Shown here in pieces: positions 42,783 through 51,859 of a DNA stretch of 53,394 nt. A program made the position numbers and the translations under genes. The stretch lies in contig JBPEXY010000214.1 in the NCBI GenBank assembly GCA_052031065.1, positions 1-53,394 on the forward strand, in the 5' to 3' direction. Numbering within the stretch: position 1 is the first letter of the stretch; every line of letters starts with the position of its first letter. This DNA is from JBPEXY01 sp052031065 (GTDB lineage: Bacteria > Pseudomonadota > Gammaproteobacteria > Immundisolibacterales > Immundisolibacteraceae). The notes under the pieces are model-generated. The model was given only the letters and a program-made list of their open reading frames with translations. It did no database searches and was not told the origin of the DNA.

Positions 42783-45341
42783 TTGAGTAACGATAATAAC
42801 GACCATAGCAGCCTCAAACTCATAATTGCCCCCTCTGGAACGATTAGCAGAGTCGAAAACGGTAGCGCGGGGACAGCAGATCAACACGTTGGCCAGCACC
42901 TGTCGAGGCTGTTCAAGATCTCTCAAAACTACGGCCAGAAAGAATGTGAGGCCTGGTTTCGGGTCATCACCAGCCGCGGCGACACTCCGACAGCACTGAC
43001 ACAGATTGGTGATGAAAACCCGGCGCACCTGACTCTCACCCTGCTACTGCAGACCCACCCCGATTTCCCCGGGTTTCGCGCAACCATCACTCCAATAGGA
43101 GAACAGTCGGCCAGCAACCTGGCACAGCCGCTCTCGCTCGCCCAGTTTTCGCAGGTGATTGAAAGTTCAGACGTCGCCATCTATACCCGCGGTCTGGATG
43201 GATGCATCAACCAGATTATCGGTTCTGAAACGGTACGCCCCAGCCTGCCGACACCCTTGCAAAGCGGTCAAAGCGTCTTTGATCTCTATCCGCCGGAAAC
43301 ATTGAGAAACTTGCTGGATAATGACGCCAGAGTTGTTACCTCGGGCAAACCAAGCGCCCAGGAAGATGTGATACCCGAGGCGGGCGGACACCGCATTTTT
43401 CACTCCACCAAATTCCCCCTCTACGACGCAGATGGTGCGCTCACCGGCATCTCCGGTCTAACCCACGAGATTACCGAATACAGTGCCGGTCTCCACCAGC
43501 TGCGGCTCAATCAGGAACGGGTTACACGTTCATTGATGGAAAGCTCTTTTGCGGTTCTGGTTGCCGACCTGATGACCGGCGAGATACTCGCCATCAACCG
43601 CAGTTTTACCGCGAGATACGGCTATACGGAAGAAGAGTCTCTTAGCCGCCATCCCGTGGCTGTGGGTATCTGTGGCCAACCGGCATATGATCAGATTGTC
43701 GGACAGCTCAACGCTACCGGTGAGATCACCCGGGGCAAATTTCACTTTGTGTGCAAAAACGGCAACAGCTTACCGGTGGAGATGAACGCCTTTGTAATCA
43801 AAAATGGACACAATCCACTGGCAGTTACCCTTTCCCAGGACCAGAGCCGCGCCGAAGCTGCCGAAAGCAGGTTACAGCTGATCGCGGATGCCGCCTTTGA
43901 AGGTATCGTACTCCATGACCACGAAAAGTTTCTGGAGGTAAATCAACAGGCCTGCGTAATATTTGGACGCAGCCGTGAGGAGATCATCGGAGCATCCTTT
44001 TGGGACCTGTTACCGCAACAGTCGTTGGCGGCAGTCCGCCAGGTGCTGGACCACCCGCAACCTCAATCATATGAAATACATATCGTTCGTCCCGACGGTA
44101 AAGAGCGGCAGCTGCGAATTCGCTCCCAGGATGTTAGTGAGGGCAGTCAGGCGTACCGAATCGGTGTCTTTCAGGACATCACCGAAGAGGAAAATCTCAA
44201 GGTTCAGTTGCGCAGAGCACAGAAAATGGAGGTTTTAGGACAGCTCACCGGGGGTATTGCCCATGACTTCAACAACATTCTCGCTTCGATTCTGGGTTAT
44301 AGCGACCTATTGAAAGAGGCATTGGACGACAAAGAAGATGAGCGCTTTCGTCACTGGGCAGAACAGATTCACTCGTCTGGCATCCGAGGCCGCAACCTGA
44401 TTCGGCAAATGCTCTCTTTCAGCCGTGGTGGTGGAGCACTGCCGATCCCGACCAGCCTCTCCGGTGCGGTTGAAGAGGTACTACAGATGCTCAAAGTCTC
44501 GCTTTCCGAAAACATTGTCGTCGGGACAGAACTCAAACCGGTTCCCAGAGTGCTGATCGATCCTAACCAGTTACAGCAGATCCTGCTGAATCTCTGTATT
44601 AACGCCGGGCATGCAATTGGTGAGGATCATGGAGCGATCACTATCAGCGTCGACACCCAACAGGTAGAGCAGCGGCATTGCGCCAGCTGTCATAAAGAGG
44701 CCGACGGTGAATACGTGGCCATTCGCGTTAGCGATACCGGGCACGGCATCGATCCGGCAATCGTCAACGAAATATTTGAACCTTTCTTCAGCACCAAACA
44801 GATGACTGACGGCAGCGGTATGGGACTCGCGGTCATCCATGGCATTATTCACGACTGTACTGGCCACATACTGCTCGACTCAACTCCCGGTGCAGGGACA
44901 TCATTTACTGTACTGTTACCCCCTGAGCCTCCCGCCTCATCCACGCCGCCGGAGAGTCATCGCACCGACCAAAGTCCACTGATCGTCGTCGTTGACGATG
45001 ACCAGCTGATCAGCGATATGCTTTACCGCGTTCTGGTCAGCCACGGCTATCGGACAGAATGTTATCTTGATCCCGAACAGGCGCTCAGAGCCTTCACAGA
45101 GTCGGGGGAGCAGTGGAGCCTGCTACTCACTGACCAGAACATGCCAGGCATCAGCGGTGTGGAATTAAGTAAAAAAGTCAGCGCCGCTCGGCCGAGCCTG
45201 CCGATCATCATCCACACCGGCTACAGCGCGACCATGGATACGGAGGATGCCCGGGAGCGTGGCTGGATCCTGGTAGAAAAACCGGCTGAGCAGAGAACCC
45301 TGCTGGATGCCATCGAGAAAGGGTTAAGCGCGCAGCTCTGA
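42783..45341 (+). CDS. Hybrid sensor histidine kinase/response regulator with PAS domains
   Basis: An 852-residue cytoplasmic sensor kinase without membrane segments. In order: an N-terminal unassigned part, PAS-like domains at about residues 120-235, 245-350 and 360-475, a HisKA dimerisation domain with the phosphorylated histidine H494 in GGIAHDFNN, a HATPase domain with N607 in NLCINAGHA and DTGHG and GSGMGLAV boxes, and a receiver domain with phospho-accepting D784 in LLTDQNMPG. The TTG 42783 start has GGA seven bases upstream. It senses an unknown soluble signal and has no DNA-binding domain, so it must signal to another regulator. Adjacent genes give no clear target. Confidence 0.93.
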   Translation: MSNDNNDHSSLKLIIAPSGTISRVENGSAGTADQHVGQHLSRLFKISQNYGQKECEAWFRVITSRGDTPTALTQIGDENPAHLTLTLLLQTHPDFPGFRATITPIGEQSASNLAQPLSLAQFSQVIESSDVAIYTRGLDGCINQIIGSETVRPSLPTPLQSGQSVFDLYPPETLRNLLDNDARVVTSGKPSAQEDVIPEAGGHRIFHSTKFPLYDADGALTGISGLTHEITEYSAGLHQLRLNQERVTRSLMESSFAVLVADLMTGEILAINRSFTARYGYTEEESLSRHPVAVGICGQPAYDQIVGQLNATGEITRGKFHFVCKNGNSLPVEMNAFVIKNGHNPLAVTLSQDQSRAEAAESRLQLIADAAFEGIVLHDHEKFLEVNQQACVIFGRSREEIIGASFWDLLPQQSLAAVRQVLDHPQPQSYEIHIVRPDGKERQLRIRSQDVSEGSQAYRIGVFQDITEEENLKVQLRRAQKMEVLGQLTGGIAHDFNNILASILGYSDLLKEALDDKEDERFRHWAEQIHSSGIRGRNLIRQMLSFSRGGGALPIPTSLSGAVEEVLQMLKVSLSENIVVGTELKPVPRVLIDPNQLQQILLNLCINAGHAIGEDHGAITISVDTQQVEQRHCASCHKEADGEYVAIRVSDTGHGIDPAIVNEIFEPFFSTKQMTDGSGMGLAVIHGIIHDCTGHILLDSTPGAGTSFTVLLPPEPPASSTPPESHRTDQSPLIVVVDDDQLISDMLYRVLVSHGYRTECYLDPEQALRAFTESGEQWSLLLTDQNMPGISGVELSKKVSAARPSLPIIIHTGYSATMDTEDARERGWILVEKPAEQRTLLDAIEKGLSAQL

Positions 45342-45379
45342 TACAGACCCCGACTTGATAATCACCCGAAACTCGATAA

Positions 45380-46177
45380 TTACATGGCGTCCAGCTTAGC
45401 GCCACAGGCGTGACAATAATCTGCGTCCACCTCATGGCCCTCATGAGTACAATCGGGGCAGACCCGCGTGTTAACCCGCCGCTGCTGAGCCATCTCCACC
45501 GTGATGATACCCGTCGGCACCGCAATTACTGAATAACCCAGAATCATGGTCACTGCTGCCAACCCCTGGCCTACCGGGGTGAGCGGCGCAATGTCCCCAT
45601 AACCAACGGTGGTAATGGTGACAATCGCCCAGTAAATACTGCGTGGAATACTGGTGAAGCCGGCCGCGTCGCCCTCGATCAGATACATCAAGGTTCCGAT
45701 CACCACCACCAGTGTCGAAACGGTATAAAGAAAAATGGTGATCTTCTCCATACTCGCCTGCAGCGCCTGGCGCAGCAGAGAAGCCTGATTTACATATCGC
45801 GCCAGTTTGAGAACGCGGAACACCCGCAGCATCCGAAACCCCCGCACCACCAACAGCGCTTCGGCCCCCGGGATTAGCAAACTCAAATAACTCGGTAAAA
45901 TCGCCATCAGGTCAACCACGCCGAAAAAACTGGTGGCGTACTTCAGCGGACGCGGCACCGTGGCTAAACGCAGCAGATATTCAATGGTGAACAACCCGGT
46001 AAAAAACCATTCGATGCGATCAAACCAGACTCCATAGAGTGCCTGCAGCGAAGCGACGCTCTCCAACAGCACCGCCGCCACGCTAATGACGATACTCACC
46101 AGCAGCAGTAGGTCGAAGGCCTTGCCAAGGCGCGTATCCGCCTCAAAGATAATTTTATATATCTGCTCGCGCACCAC
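45380..46177 (-). CDS. Voltage-gated potassium channel-like protein with C-terminal zinc ribbon
   Basis: A 265-residue ion channel. It has six membrane segments with a voltage-sensor-like fourth helix (GFRMLRVFRVLKLARY, arginines every third residue) and the selectivity filter TITTVGYGD (G192-Y193-G194) of K+ channels. After the last helix comes a short tail with two CxxC pairs, C240/C243 and C255/C258 (VCPDCTHEG, YCHACGAKLD), which should bind zinc. Such zinc-ribbon tails are uncommon in bacterial Kv-type channels and may gate or tether the channel in the cytoplasm. It converges on the kinase gene and is the last gene of a minus-strand run. Confidence 0.9.
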   Translation of the reverse strand: MVREQIYKIIFEADTRLGKAFDLLLLVSIVISVAAVLLESVASLQALYGVWFDRIEWFFTGLFTIEYLLRLATVPRPLKYATSFFGVVDLMAILPSYLSLLIPGAEALLVVRGFRMLRVFRVLKLARYVNQASLLRQALQASMEKITIFLYTVSTLVVVIGTLMYLIEGDAAGFTSIPRSIYWAIVTITTVGYGDIAPLTPVGQGLAAVTMILGYSVIAVPTGIITVEMAQQRRVNTRVCPDCTHEGHEVDADYCHACGAKLDAM

Positions 46178-46216
46178 TCTTTCCCTTCTACGACGGCGAC
46201 GTGTCAGGGTGAGAAT

Positions 46217-46567
46217 TCATAACCCCGCCAGGGCCATCTCTTCGTCAGTCAGGTCGATTTCCATTCGCAACAGCGCAGCACTGTAGGTTTTACCCTGCGC
46301 ATCGAGTCGCAAGGTCACCGTACCGCCACCATCCAGTGCTTCACGCAGCAGGAAATTAAAAGCATTGAGATTCGGCAATTCCCAGCGACTCACCTCGCCA
46401 TCACAGATCTCGCGAAAATGGTGCGCCACGCGTTCGGCAGTCACTTCCCGTTGCAGGGCACCGTAGAGCCCCGGCGTTTTGGCAATCAGGCCGATATTGG
46501 CATGGCTGCCTTTATCACCACTACGGGCATGAGCAAGTTGCAACAGTTTTACGGTCGGCATGATCAT
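46217..46567 (-). CDS. AtuA-like ferredoxin-fold domain protein
   Basis: A 116-residue protein containing LAHARSGDKGSHANIGLIA, the hallmark of the ferredoxin-fold part that follows the AtuA domain in many proteins, then NLNAFNFLLREALDGGGTV. Here it is a separate gene whose ATG overlaps the end of the AtuA gene (ATGA); an alternative ATG at 46561 has GGGAGGG eight bases upstream. In other bacteria the two parts are often fused, so this is the split form. Function is unproven; it acts with its neighbour in acyclic terpene or related acyl-CoA use. Confidence 0.85.
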   Translation of the reverse strand: MIMPTVKLLQLAHARSGDKGSHANIGLIAKTPGLYGALQREVTAERVAHHFREICDGEVSRWELPNLNAFNFLLREALDGGGTVTLRLDAQGKTYSAALLRMEIDLTDEEMALAGL

Positions 46568-47934
46568 CGCCCTCCCAGCAGGGTGACATCGGCCTGGGCA
46601 AAACGTTTGTCGATCAACGCCGGCCAGTAGGCGATCACCTCCTCGACCCGCGCGCGACCACCAAAATAGCCGGTCACTGTCGGCGGCCCGTTACAGACCA
46701 ACGGTGCTATTTCATGGGTAAAACCGCGCACCGCGTTTTTATCCTGACTACGCACCCCGACGCGTAACTGGACTTCAGCCAGATCATCCGCCGCCGTACC
46801 GGAAAGAGCCGGCCCGTGACAGGCATTGGCGCCGAGAATTTCAGTCAGCATGGCATCAAACTCCAGTCCCCGGTCACGCAGCCGCTGGCGCAGAATCCGA
46901 TCAGCTGCCTGCGCTTTTTTAACCGCATCGGGCCAGCCGTAGACGATAGTACCGGTCGTTTTATAACCACTCATGTAACTCGCAGACACCTTGAACTGCG
47001 CTGGTGCCGGTTTGCCCTTGATGCCACTGGCCCGCACCCGGTTGGGCGCCAACTGCTCAAGCTGGATGGTGGTGAAGTCGCAGACCACATCGGCGGTTTT
47101 ATACTCATTGGGATCACCAATTTCATACAACAGCTGCTCGGTAACGCTGGCGACATTGACCCGTCCGCCCATCTGCTCCGGCTTGGTCACCACGAAGGTG
47201 CCATCCTCGCTGACCTCGACAATGGGATAACCGATATGAGCCATGTCATCAATCTGTTCCCAGTCGGCCATGCAGTTGCCACCGGTAGCCTGCGCACCAC
47301 ATTCGATAATATGCCCGGCGATGGTCGCGGCACTGAGCCGATCCCAGTCGTTAGCCTGCCAGCCAAATTCGTGGATCATCGGTCCTACCGCCAGACTGGC
47401 ATCGGTACAGCGACCGGTAATGACAATATCAGCGCCCTGCGCCAAGGCCTCAGCAATGGGAAAGGCACCAAAGTAGACATTGGCGCTGGCGAGACGGTCG
47501 CGAACGTCAGCTAACCGCGCCCCGGTTTCAATATTTGCCAGCGGCTCACCACTATCAAGAATGTCATCAATACTGCCCATAATGTCATCGCCGGTCACCA
47601 CGCCGATCTTGACCCGATCGGCCAGACCCAGCTTGTCAGCTACTGCCATCACCGCGCGGGCGCAGGCCAGTGGATTCACGCCGCCAGCATTGGCAACGAC
47701 CTTGACACCGCGCTGCAAAACTTCCGGCAGCAGATTCTCCATCAGCGGTACGAAATCACGCGCATAACCCTGTTCAGGGTCGCGGGCACGCAATTTCTGC
47801 ATAATCGACATGGTCACCTCAGCGAGGTAATCCAGCATCAGATAATCGAGCTCGCCGTAACGTACCTGATCGAGCGGTGCCTGTGCCGTATCCCCCCAGA
47901 ACGCCTGTCCGTTACCTATCCGTATGGTCTTCAA
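46564..47934 (-). CDS. Acyclic terpene utilisation AtuA-family protein (DUF1446)
   Basis: A 456-residue protein of the AtuA family. Recognised parts are IRIGNGQAFWGDTAQAP, VVANAGGVNPLACARAV, IVITGRCTDASLAVGPMIHEFGW and HIIECGAQATGGNC. AtuA lies in the geraniol/citronellol degradation cluster of Pseudomonas, but its reaction is not well defined; many homologues lie with other acyl-CoA genes. TTG 47934 has GAGGGG five bases upstream. The ferredoxin-fold partner follows. The carboxylase at the left end of the window could be part of the same kind of pathway. Confidence 0.87.
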   Translation of the reverse strand: MKTIRIGNGQAFWGDTAQAPLDQVRYGELDYLMLDYLAEVTMSIMQKLRARDPEQGYARDFVPLMENLLPEVLQRGVKVVANAGGVNPLACARAVMAVADKLGLADRVKIGVVTGDDIMGSIDDILDSGEPLANIETGARLADVRDRLASANVYFGAFPIAEALAQGADIVITGRCTDASLAVGPMIHEFGWQANDWDRLSAATIAGHIIECGAQATGGNCMADWEQIDDMAHIGYPIVEVSEDGTFVVTKPEQMGGRVNVASVTEQLLYEIGDPNEYKTADVVCDFTTIQLEQLAPNRVRASGIKGKPAPAQFKVSASYMSGYKTTGTIVYGWPDAVKKAQAADRILRQRLRDRGLEFDAMLTEILGANACHGPALSGTAADDLAEVQLRVGVRSQDKNAVRGFTHEIAPLVCNGPPTVTGYFGGRARVEEVIAYWPALIDKRFAQADVTLLGGR

Positions 47935-48033
47935 CCTGTCCCCTCACGTTGTTTGTCAGTCCGCTGCGACTGAATCCCAATTGTGCCACCAATCATGGGC
48001 AAATCTCCCCGCAGTCGCGGTTCGTCATCTGCA

Positions 48034-49806
48034 TCAGGGTGGATCAACCAGCACCGCTGAACGCCAACCACGCACGGAGTTGATCAGCGCCAGTCCAGTA
48101 ACGGTTGATAACATCTCAGGAGTAACCCGCTGCTCTGCCAACCGCCCACTCTGCAACAGCCGCTGGCGATAGGTGCCCGGTAACAGCCCGGCATCAAGCG
48201 GCGGTGTTATCCAGCGGCCCTGATGACACACCACCAGATTAGCGATAGTTGATTCGGTCAGTTCACCGCGGGAGTTGAGCAGCAACCAGTCATCCACCCC
48301 TTCCATAGCGGGTACGCCAATGAGCCACGGTCGCGGATCAGTCTTGTGATAGCGCAATGGCGAATCCTCTGTCAGCCGCTTCGGGTGAATGGCAACCTTA
48401 ACCGGTTGCGAGTCAAACCTCATTGGCTGATGGGATAGTTCAATCTCCCCGGTCTTTGAAAGGGTCAACCGGACTCGTTGCATCGGCCCTTCAAAGGTTG
48501 CCACCAGATTACCTAACCGACTGAGCAAATCTGCCTGCTGCAACGGGTAATCAAAATAGTCCGCCGATGCAGCCAGCCGCTGCAGATGTTCGGTAAACAA
48601 CCAGTACCCTTCGGCCGCCGACCAGCGCAGAGTTTCCACCAGCTTGAAATCGCTCTGCGCAGGTTCAGCAATGACCCGTGCCTTCTGCAGGCACTCCTGG
48701 GCCTCAACCGCCTGATCTGAATCCCAGACAATACCGCCACCGACTCCGTAGAACAGCTGACCATCACGCCTCAGTTCCGCCGTCCGGATAGCAACGTTAA
48801 AACATCCGCCACGGGATGGCGCCAGCCAGCCAATTGCACCGGTATAGACCCCGCGACTGGTTGGTTCCAGCTCGGCAATAATCTCCATGGTGCGGCGTTT
48901 CGGTGCGCCCACAATGGAAGCGCAGGGAAACAGCGCGCTGAAAATCTCCGCCAGGTTGCGGTTAGTCTGTGCAGTAACGGTTGAAGTCATCTGCCAGACC
49001 GTTGGATACCTCTCCAGCTCAAACAGACGCTTTACCGCGACCGATCCAGTGACAGCAATACGGCCAAGGTCATTGCGGATCATATCCACCACCATCAGGT
49101 TTTCCGCCCGTTCCTTGGGTGACCTGAACAACATTTCTGCACTTTCCTGGTCCGCCATGCTGCCCAACCCCCGCGCCGCTGTACCCTTCATCGGTCGGCA
49201 AACGATCTGCTCACCGTTGAGTGAAAAGAACAGCTCCGGCGACACCGAACTGATCACCCGCTGATCAGAGCAGAGATAGGCAGAATAGCTACCCGGCTGT
49301 GCGGCAACCATCTGCCGAAACAGGTCACTGCTATGGCCAGACCAGTTCAGGGCCAGTTTCTGGGTATAGTTAACCTGATAACTGTCACCGCTGCGCAGAT
49401 ACTGCTTGATACGGCGTACAGCATCACCGTGGGCAACCTGGTCAAACCGACCGGCAACTGACCATCCAGCACTATGGTGCTGCTCCTCACCCCCAGCGGG
49501 GCTCCAACCGGGTAGTTGGGAGGGTAATTCAGGCAGCTCCCGTACTGAGCGATAAAGACAAAATTCAAGCAGCGGCCCGCCGCCAGGGTCATTGGTAACG
49601 AGCGCTTTGTCTAGGCCACTGGCCGCCTCATAGGCCACCCAACCTGCAGCATAGAGATGCTCCGCCTCGACACGGTGCGAGATCAGCTCCAGCAACGTTT
49701 GAACTTCTCCAGTCTCAGCGGTAACCAGATATTCCACCGGGTCGCTAAACTCGAGCCATAGGCCCCGCTCAGGTTGAAAATAAATCTGGTAATCAAGCAT
49801 GGTCAA
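48034..49806 (-). CDS. pabB: Aminodeoxychorismate synthase component I fused to aminodeoxychorismate lyase (PabB-PabC)
   Basis: A 590-residue fusion protein for p-aminobenzoate and folate synthesis. Residues up to about 370 form the chorismate-binding PabB part, with VNYTQKLALNW, VCRPMKGTAARG (the catalytic lysine of PabB), RAENLMVVDMIRNDLGRI and FPCASIVGAPKRRTMEII. The C-terminal about 220 residues are a class IV PLP enzyme with the lysine in LRYHKTDPRPW and ELTESTIANLVV, matching PabC. One polypeptide thus converts chorismate plus ammonia to p-aminobenzoate; the amidotransferase PabA is elsewhere. ATG 49806 or ATG 49800 is the start. Confidence 0.93.
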   Translation of the reverse strand: MTMLDYQIYFQPERGLWLEFSDPVEYLVTAETGEVQTLLELISHRVEAEHLYAAGWVAYEAASGLDKALVTNDPGGGPLLEFCLYRSVRELPELPSQLPGWSPAGGEEQHHSAGWSVAGRFDQVAHGDAVRRIKQYLRSGDSYQVNYTQKLALNWSGHSSDLFRQMVAAQPGSYSAYLCSDQRVISSVSPELFFSLNGEQIVCRPMKGTAARGLGSMADQESAEMLFRSPKERAENLMVVDMIRNDLGRIAVTGSVAVKRLFELERYPTVWQMTSTVTAQTNRNLAEIFSALFPCASIVGAPKRRTMEIIAELEPTSRGVYTGAIGWLAPSRGGCFNVAIRTAELRRDGQLFYGVGGGIVWDSDQAVEAQECLQKARVIAEPAQSDFKLVETLRWSAAEGYWLFTEHLQRLAASADYFDYPLQQADLLSRLGNLVATFEGPMQRVRLTLSKTGEIELSHQPMRFDSQPVKVAIHPKRLTEDSPLRYHKTDPRPWLIGVPAMEGVDDWLLLNSRGELTESTIANLVVCHQGRWITPPLDAGLLPGTYRQRLLQSGRLAEQRVTPEMLSTVTGLALINSVRGWRSAVLVDPP

Positions 49807-49979
49807 TTAAGTCTGGAACGGCTATAAGGCACTGGTTTGGCAGGGTCTGAGACTATACTTTCCGTCACTGACCGAGGCCAGCCGATAGCACCAAATAAAG
49901 CGAACCCATAACGGTGGTTACCGGCGCCCTGGAACTACCCGGTTACCCATTGAACATGAAGTAAATAATCGGAGCATCC

Positions 49980-51482
49980 ATGAACCATACCGCAATGCGC
50001 ATCAATGACGGTTTACTGTTAGTCCTGCAGTGGGCCAGCGGATTACTGGTTATGGTCCTCGGTCTGGCGCTGATTGCCAGTGTGGTTATCTGGAATCTCG
50101 ACCGGCGGCAGACCCGCCACACCATTCGCCGCAACTTCCCCCTTATCGGCCGCTTTCGCTATCTGTTCGAAACCCTGGGCGCCTATTTCCGCCAATATTT
50201 TTTCTCTTTGGACCGGGAGGAGATGCCCTTTAACCGGGCGCAGCGCGGCTGGATTTATCGCGCCGCCAAAAATATCGACAATACGGTCGCCTTCGGTTCC
50301 ACCCAGAACCTGCAGACACCGGGCACCATCCTGTTTCTCAATGGCGGCTTCCCCCACCTTGAAAATCAGGACAATCAACAATCTGCGATCACCATCGGCG
50401 ACAACTGTCCAAACCCCTACACCACCAGCCGGATTTTCCATATCTCCGGGATGAGTTATGGCGCCCTTTCGCGACCAGCCGTAGAGGCACTATCAGCTGG
50501 CGCACACGCCGCTGGCTGCTGGCTCAACACCGGCGAAGGAGGACTGTCAGCTCCGCACCTGAGCGGTAACGCCGATCTGGTGTTCCAGATTGGCACTGCA
50601 AAATACGGGGTTCGCAATAACTGCGGCGAGCTTGATGAGAACAAACTCAAAACCATAGCAGAAAACCCGCGCGTAAAGATGTTCGAAATCAAGCTGAGCC
50701 AGGGCGCCAAACCGGGCAAGGGCGGCATCCTCCCAGGCGCCAAGGTAACCCCGGAAATCGCCGCTGTGCGAGGCATTCCGGCCGGCCAGCCGTCCATCAG
50801 CCCCAACCGCCACCCGGAGATCGACAGCCCTACGGCACTGCTCGATTTCATTGAAAAAGTGCGCCGTATCAGCGGCAAACCGGTCGGTTTCAAAACCGTT
50901 GTCGGCACCACCGACTGGCTCGAAACCCTCTGCGAGGAAATTAACCACCGAGGCAGTGGATCGGCACCAGACTTCATCACCATAGACGGTGGCGGTGGCG
51001 GCACCGGTGCCGCCCCCATGGCGCTGATGGACAGCGTTGGCCTGCCGTTGCGAGAGAGCCTGCCCTGGATGGTCGACCTGCTAATGCGCCATGACCTCAA
51101 ACAGCGTGTGCGGGTTATTGCTTCGGGCAAATTGCTTAATCCCAGCGACGCCGCCTGGGCGCTCTGCATCGGCGCCGATTTTGTTGTCTCTGCCCGCGGC
51201 TTCCTGTTTTCTCTTGGCTGTATCCAGGCGATGCAGTGCAACCGCAACACCTGCCCCACCGGCATAACTACGCACAACGCCAAGCTACAACGCGGCCTGG
51301 TGCCGGCGGATAAAGCACCACGGGTTGCCCATTACCAGCAAAACCTCGAAAAAGAGCTTCAGATCATCGCTCACGCCTGTGGCGTAGACCATGCCCGGTT
51401 ACTGCGCCGTCATCACGCCCGTGTGGTTCTTGAGAGCGGCTCCACCGTCACCCTCGCCCAGCACCACCCCTACCCGTCATAA
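49980..51482 (+). CDS. FMN-binding glutamate synthase-like protein with N-terminal membrane anchor
   Basis: A 500-residue protein with one N-terminal membrane segment (LLVMVLGLALIASVVIWNL) and a glutamate-synthase central-domain-like TIM barrel. It contains GAKVTPEIAAVRGI, TIDGGGGGTGAAP, and the iron-sulphur cysteines in the C-x5-C-x4-C spacing GCIQAMQCNRNTCPTG, as in the [3Fe-4S] site of GltS. It is a free-standing relative of the FMN part of glutamate synthase without an amidotransferase domain; it likely does an NAD- or ferredoxin-linked reaction on an unknown substrate. It is a single-gene unit between pabB and the small membrane protein. Confidence 0.88.
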   Translation: MNHTAMRINDGLLLVLQWASGLLVMVLGLALIASVVIWNLDRRQTRHTIRRNFPLIGRFRYLFETLGAYFRQYFFSLDREEMPFNRAQRGWIYRAAKNIDNTVAFGSTQNLQTPGTILFLNGGFPHLENQDNQQSAITIGDNCPNPYTTSRIFHISGMSYGALSRPAVEALSAGAHAAGCWLNTGEGGLSAPHLSGNADLVFQIGTAKYGVRNNCGELDENKLKTIAENPRVKMFEIKLSQGAKPGKGGILPGAKVTPEIAAVRGIPAGQPSISPNRHPEIDSPTALLDFIEKVRRISGKPVGFKTVVGTTDWLETLCEEINHRGSGSAPDFITIDGGGGGTGAAPMALMDSVGLPLRESLPWMVDLLMRHDLKQRVRVIASGKLLNPSDAAWALCIGADFVVSARGFLFSLGCIQAMQCNRNTCPTGITTHNAKLQRGLVPADKAPRVAHYQQNLEKELQIIAHACGVDHARLLRRHHARVVLESGSTVTLAQHHPYPS

Positions 51483-51501
51483 ACTCACCAGCAGCGACCA
51501 T

Positions 51502-51681
51502 TCACAACAGAGCGAACAGCAACAGTAAACCGGTCAGCACCAGAGTGACGGCAAAAAAATGGCGTCCCAACCAGGAAAAAAAACGCGCCGCTCGGCTGTT
51601 CAACGGTACCTCATCAGTGGGCGGAATCAGCCCTTCACGACCTTCTTTCTGGTGCTGGTAATTTGGGTCATCGGATTCCAT
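51502..51681 (-). CDS. Small membrane protein (59 aa)
   Basis: A 59-residue protein with a charged N-terminal half (DDPNYQHQKEGREGLIPP) and a C-terminal hydrophobic helix, HFFAVTLVLTGLLLLFALL. I recognise no family. It looks real because GAGGAGGG sits six bases upstream of ATG 51681 and the helix is well formed; the pattern fits a small single-span inner-membrane protein with the N-terminus in the cytoplasm. Function is unknown. It is opposite in direction to its neighbours. Confidence 0.65.
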   Translation of the reverse strand: MESDDPNYQHQKEGREGLIPPTDEVPLNSRAARFFSWLGRHFFAVTLVLTGLLLLFALL

Positions 51682-51859
51682 CAACAGCCCTCCTCAGGGT
51701 GAATCAACCACCGTTTAGGCGATCACACACTTTAATCGGGTTATGATGCAGCAATCCCAAAGCGGTGTTCTGGAAAAATGGCCTGGCTAAGGCACAGGGT
51801 TCCAGCCCCCCTGCTTGGTAAATTGCGAGCCGACTCTACGGTAGCAACCGGAGCAACAG

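Noticed and set aside
44670..44710. CASCH motif in the histidine kinase, like a cytochrome c haem site
   Set aside because: It lies in the cytoplasmic HATPase domain, where related kinases carry a cysteine pair at this place; there is no signal peptide and no haem-protein context.
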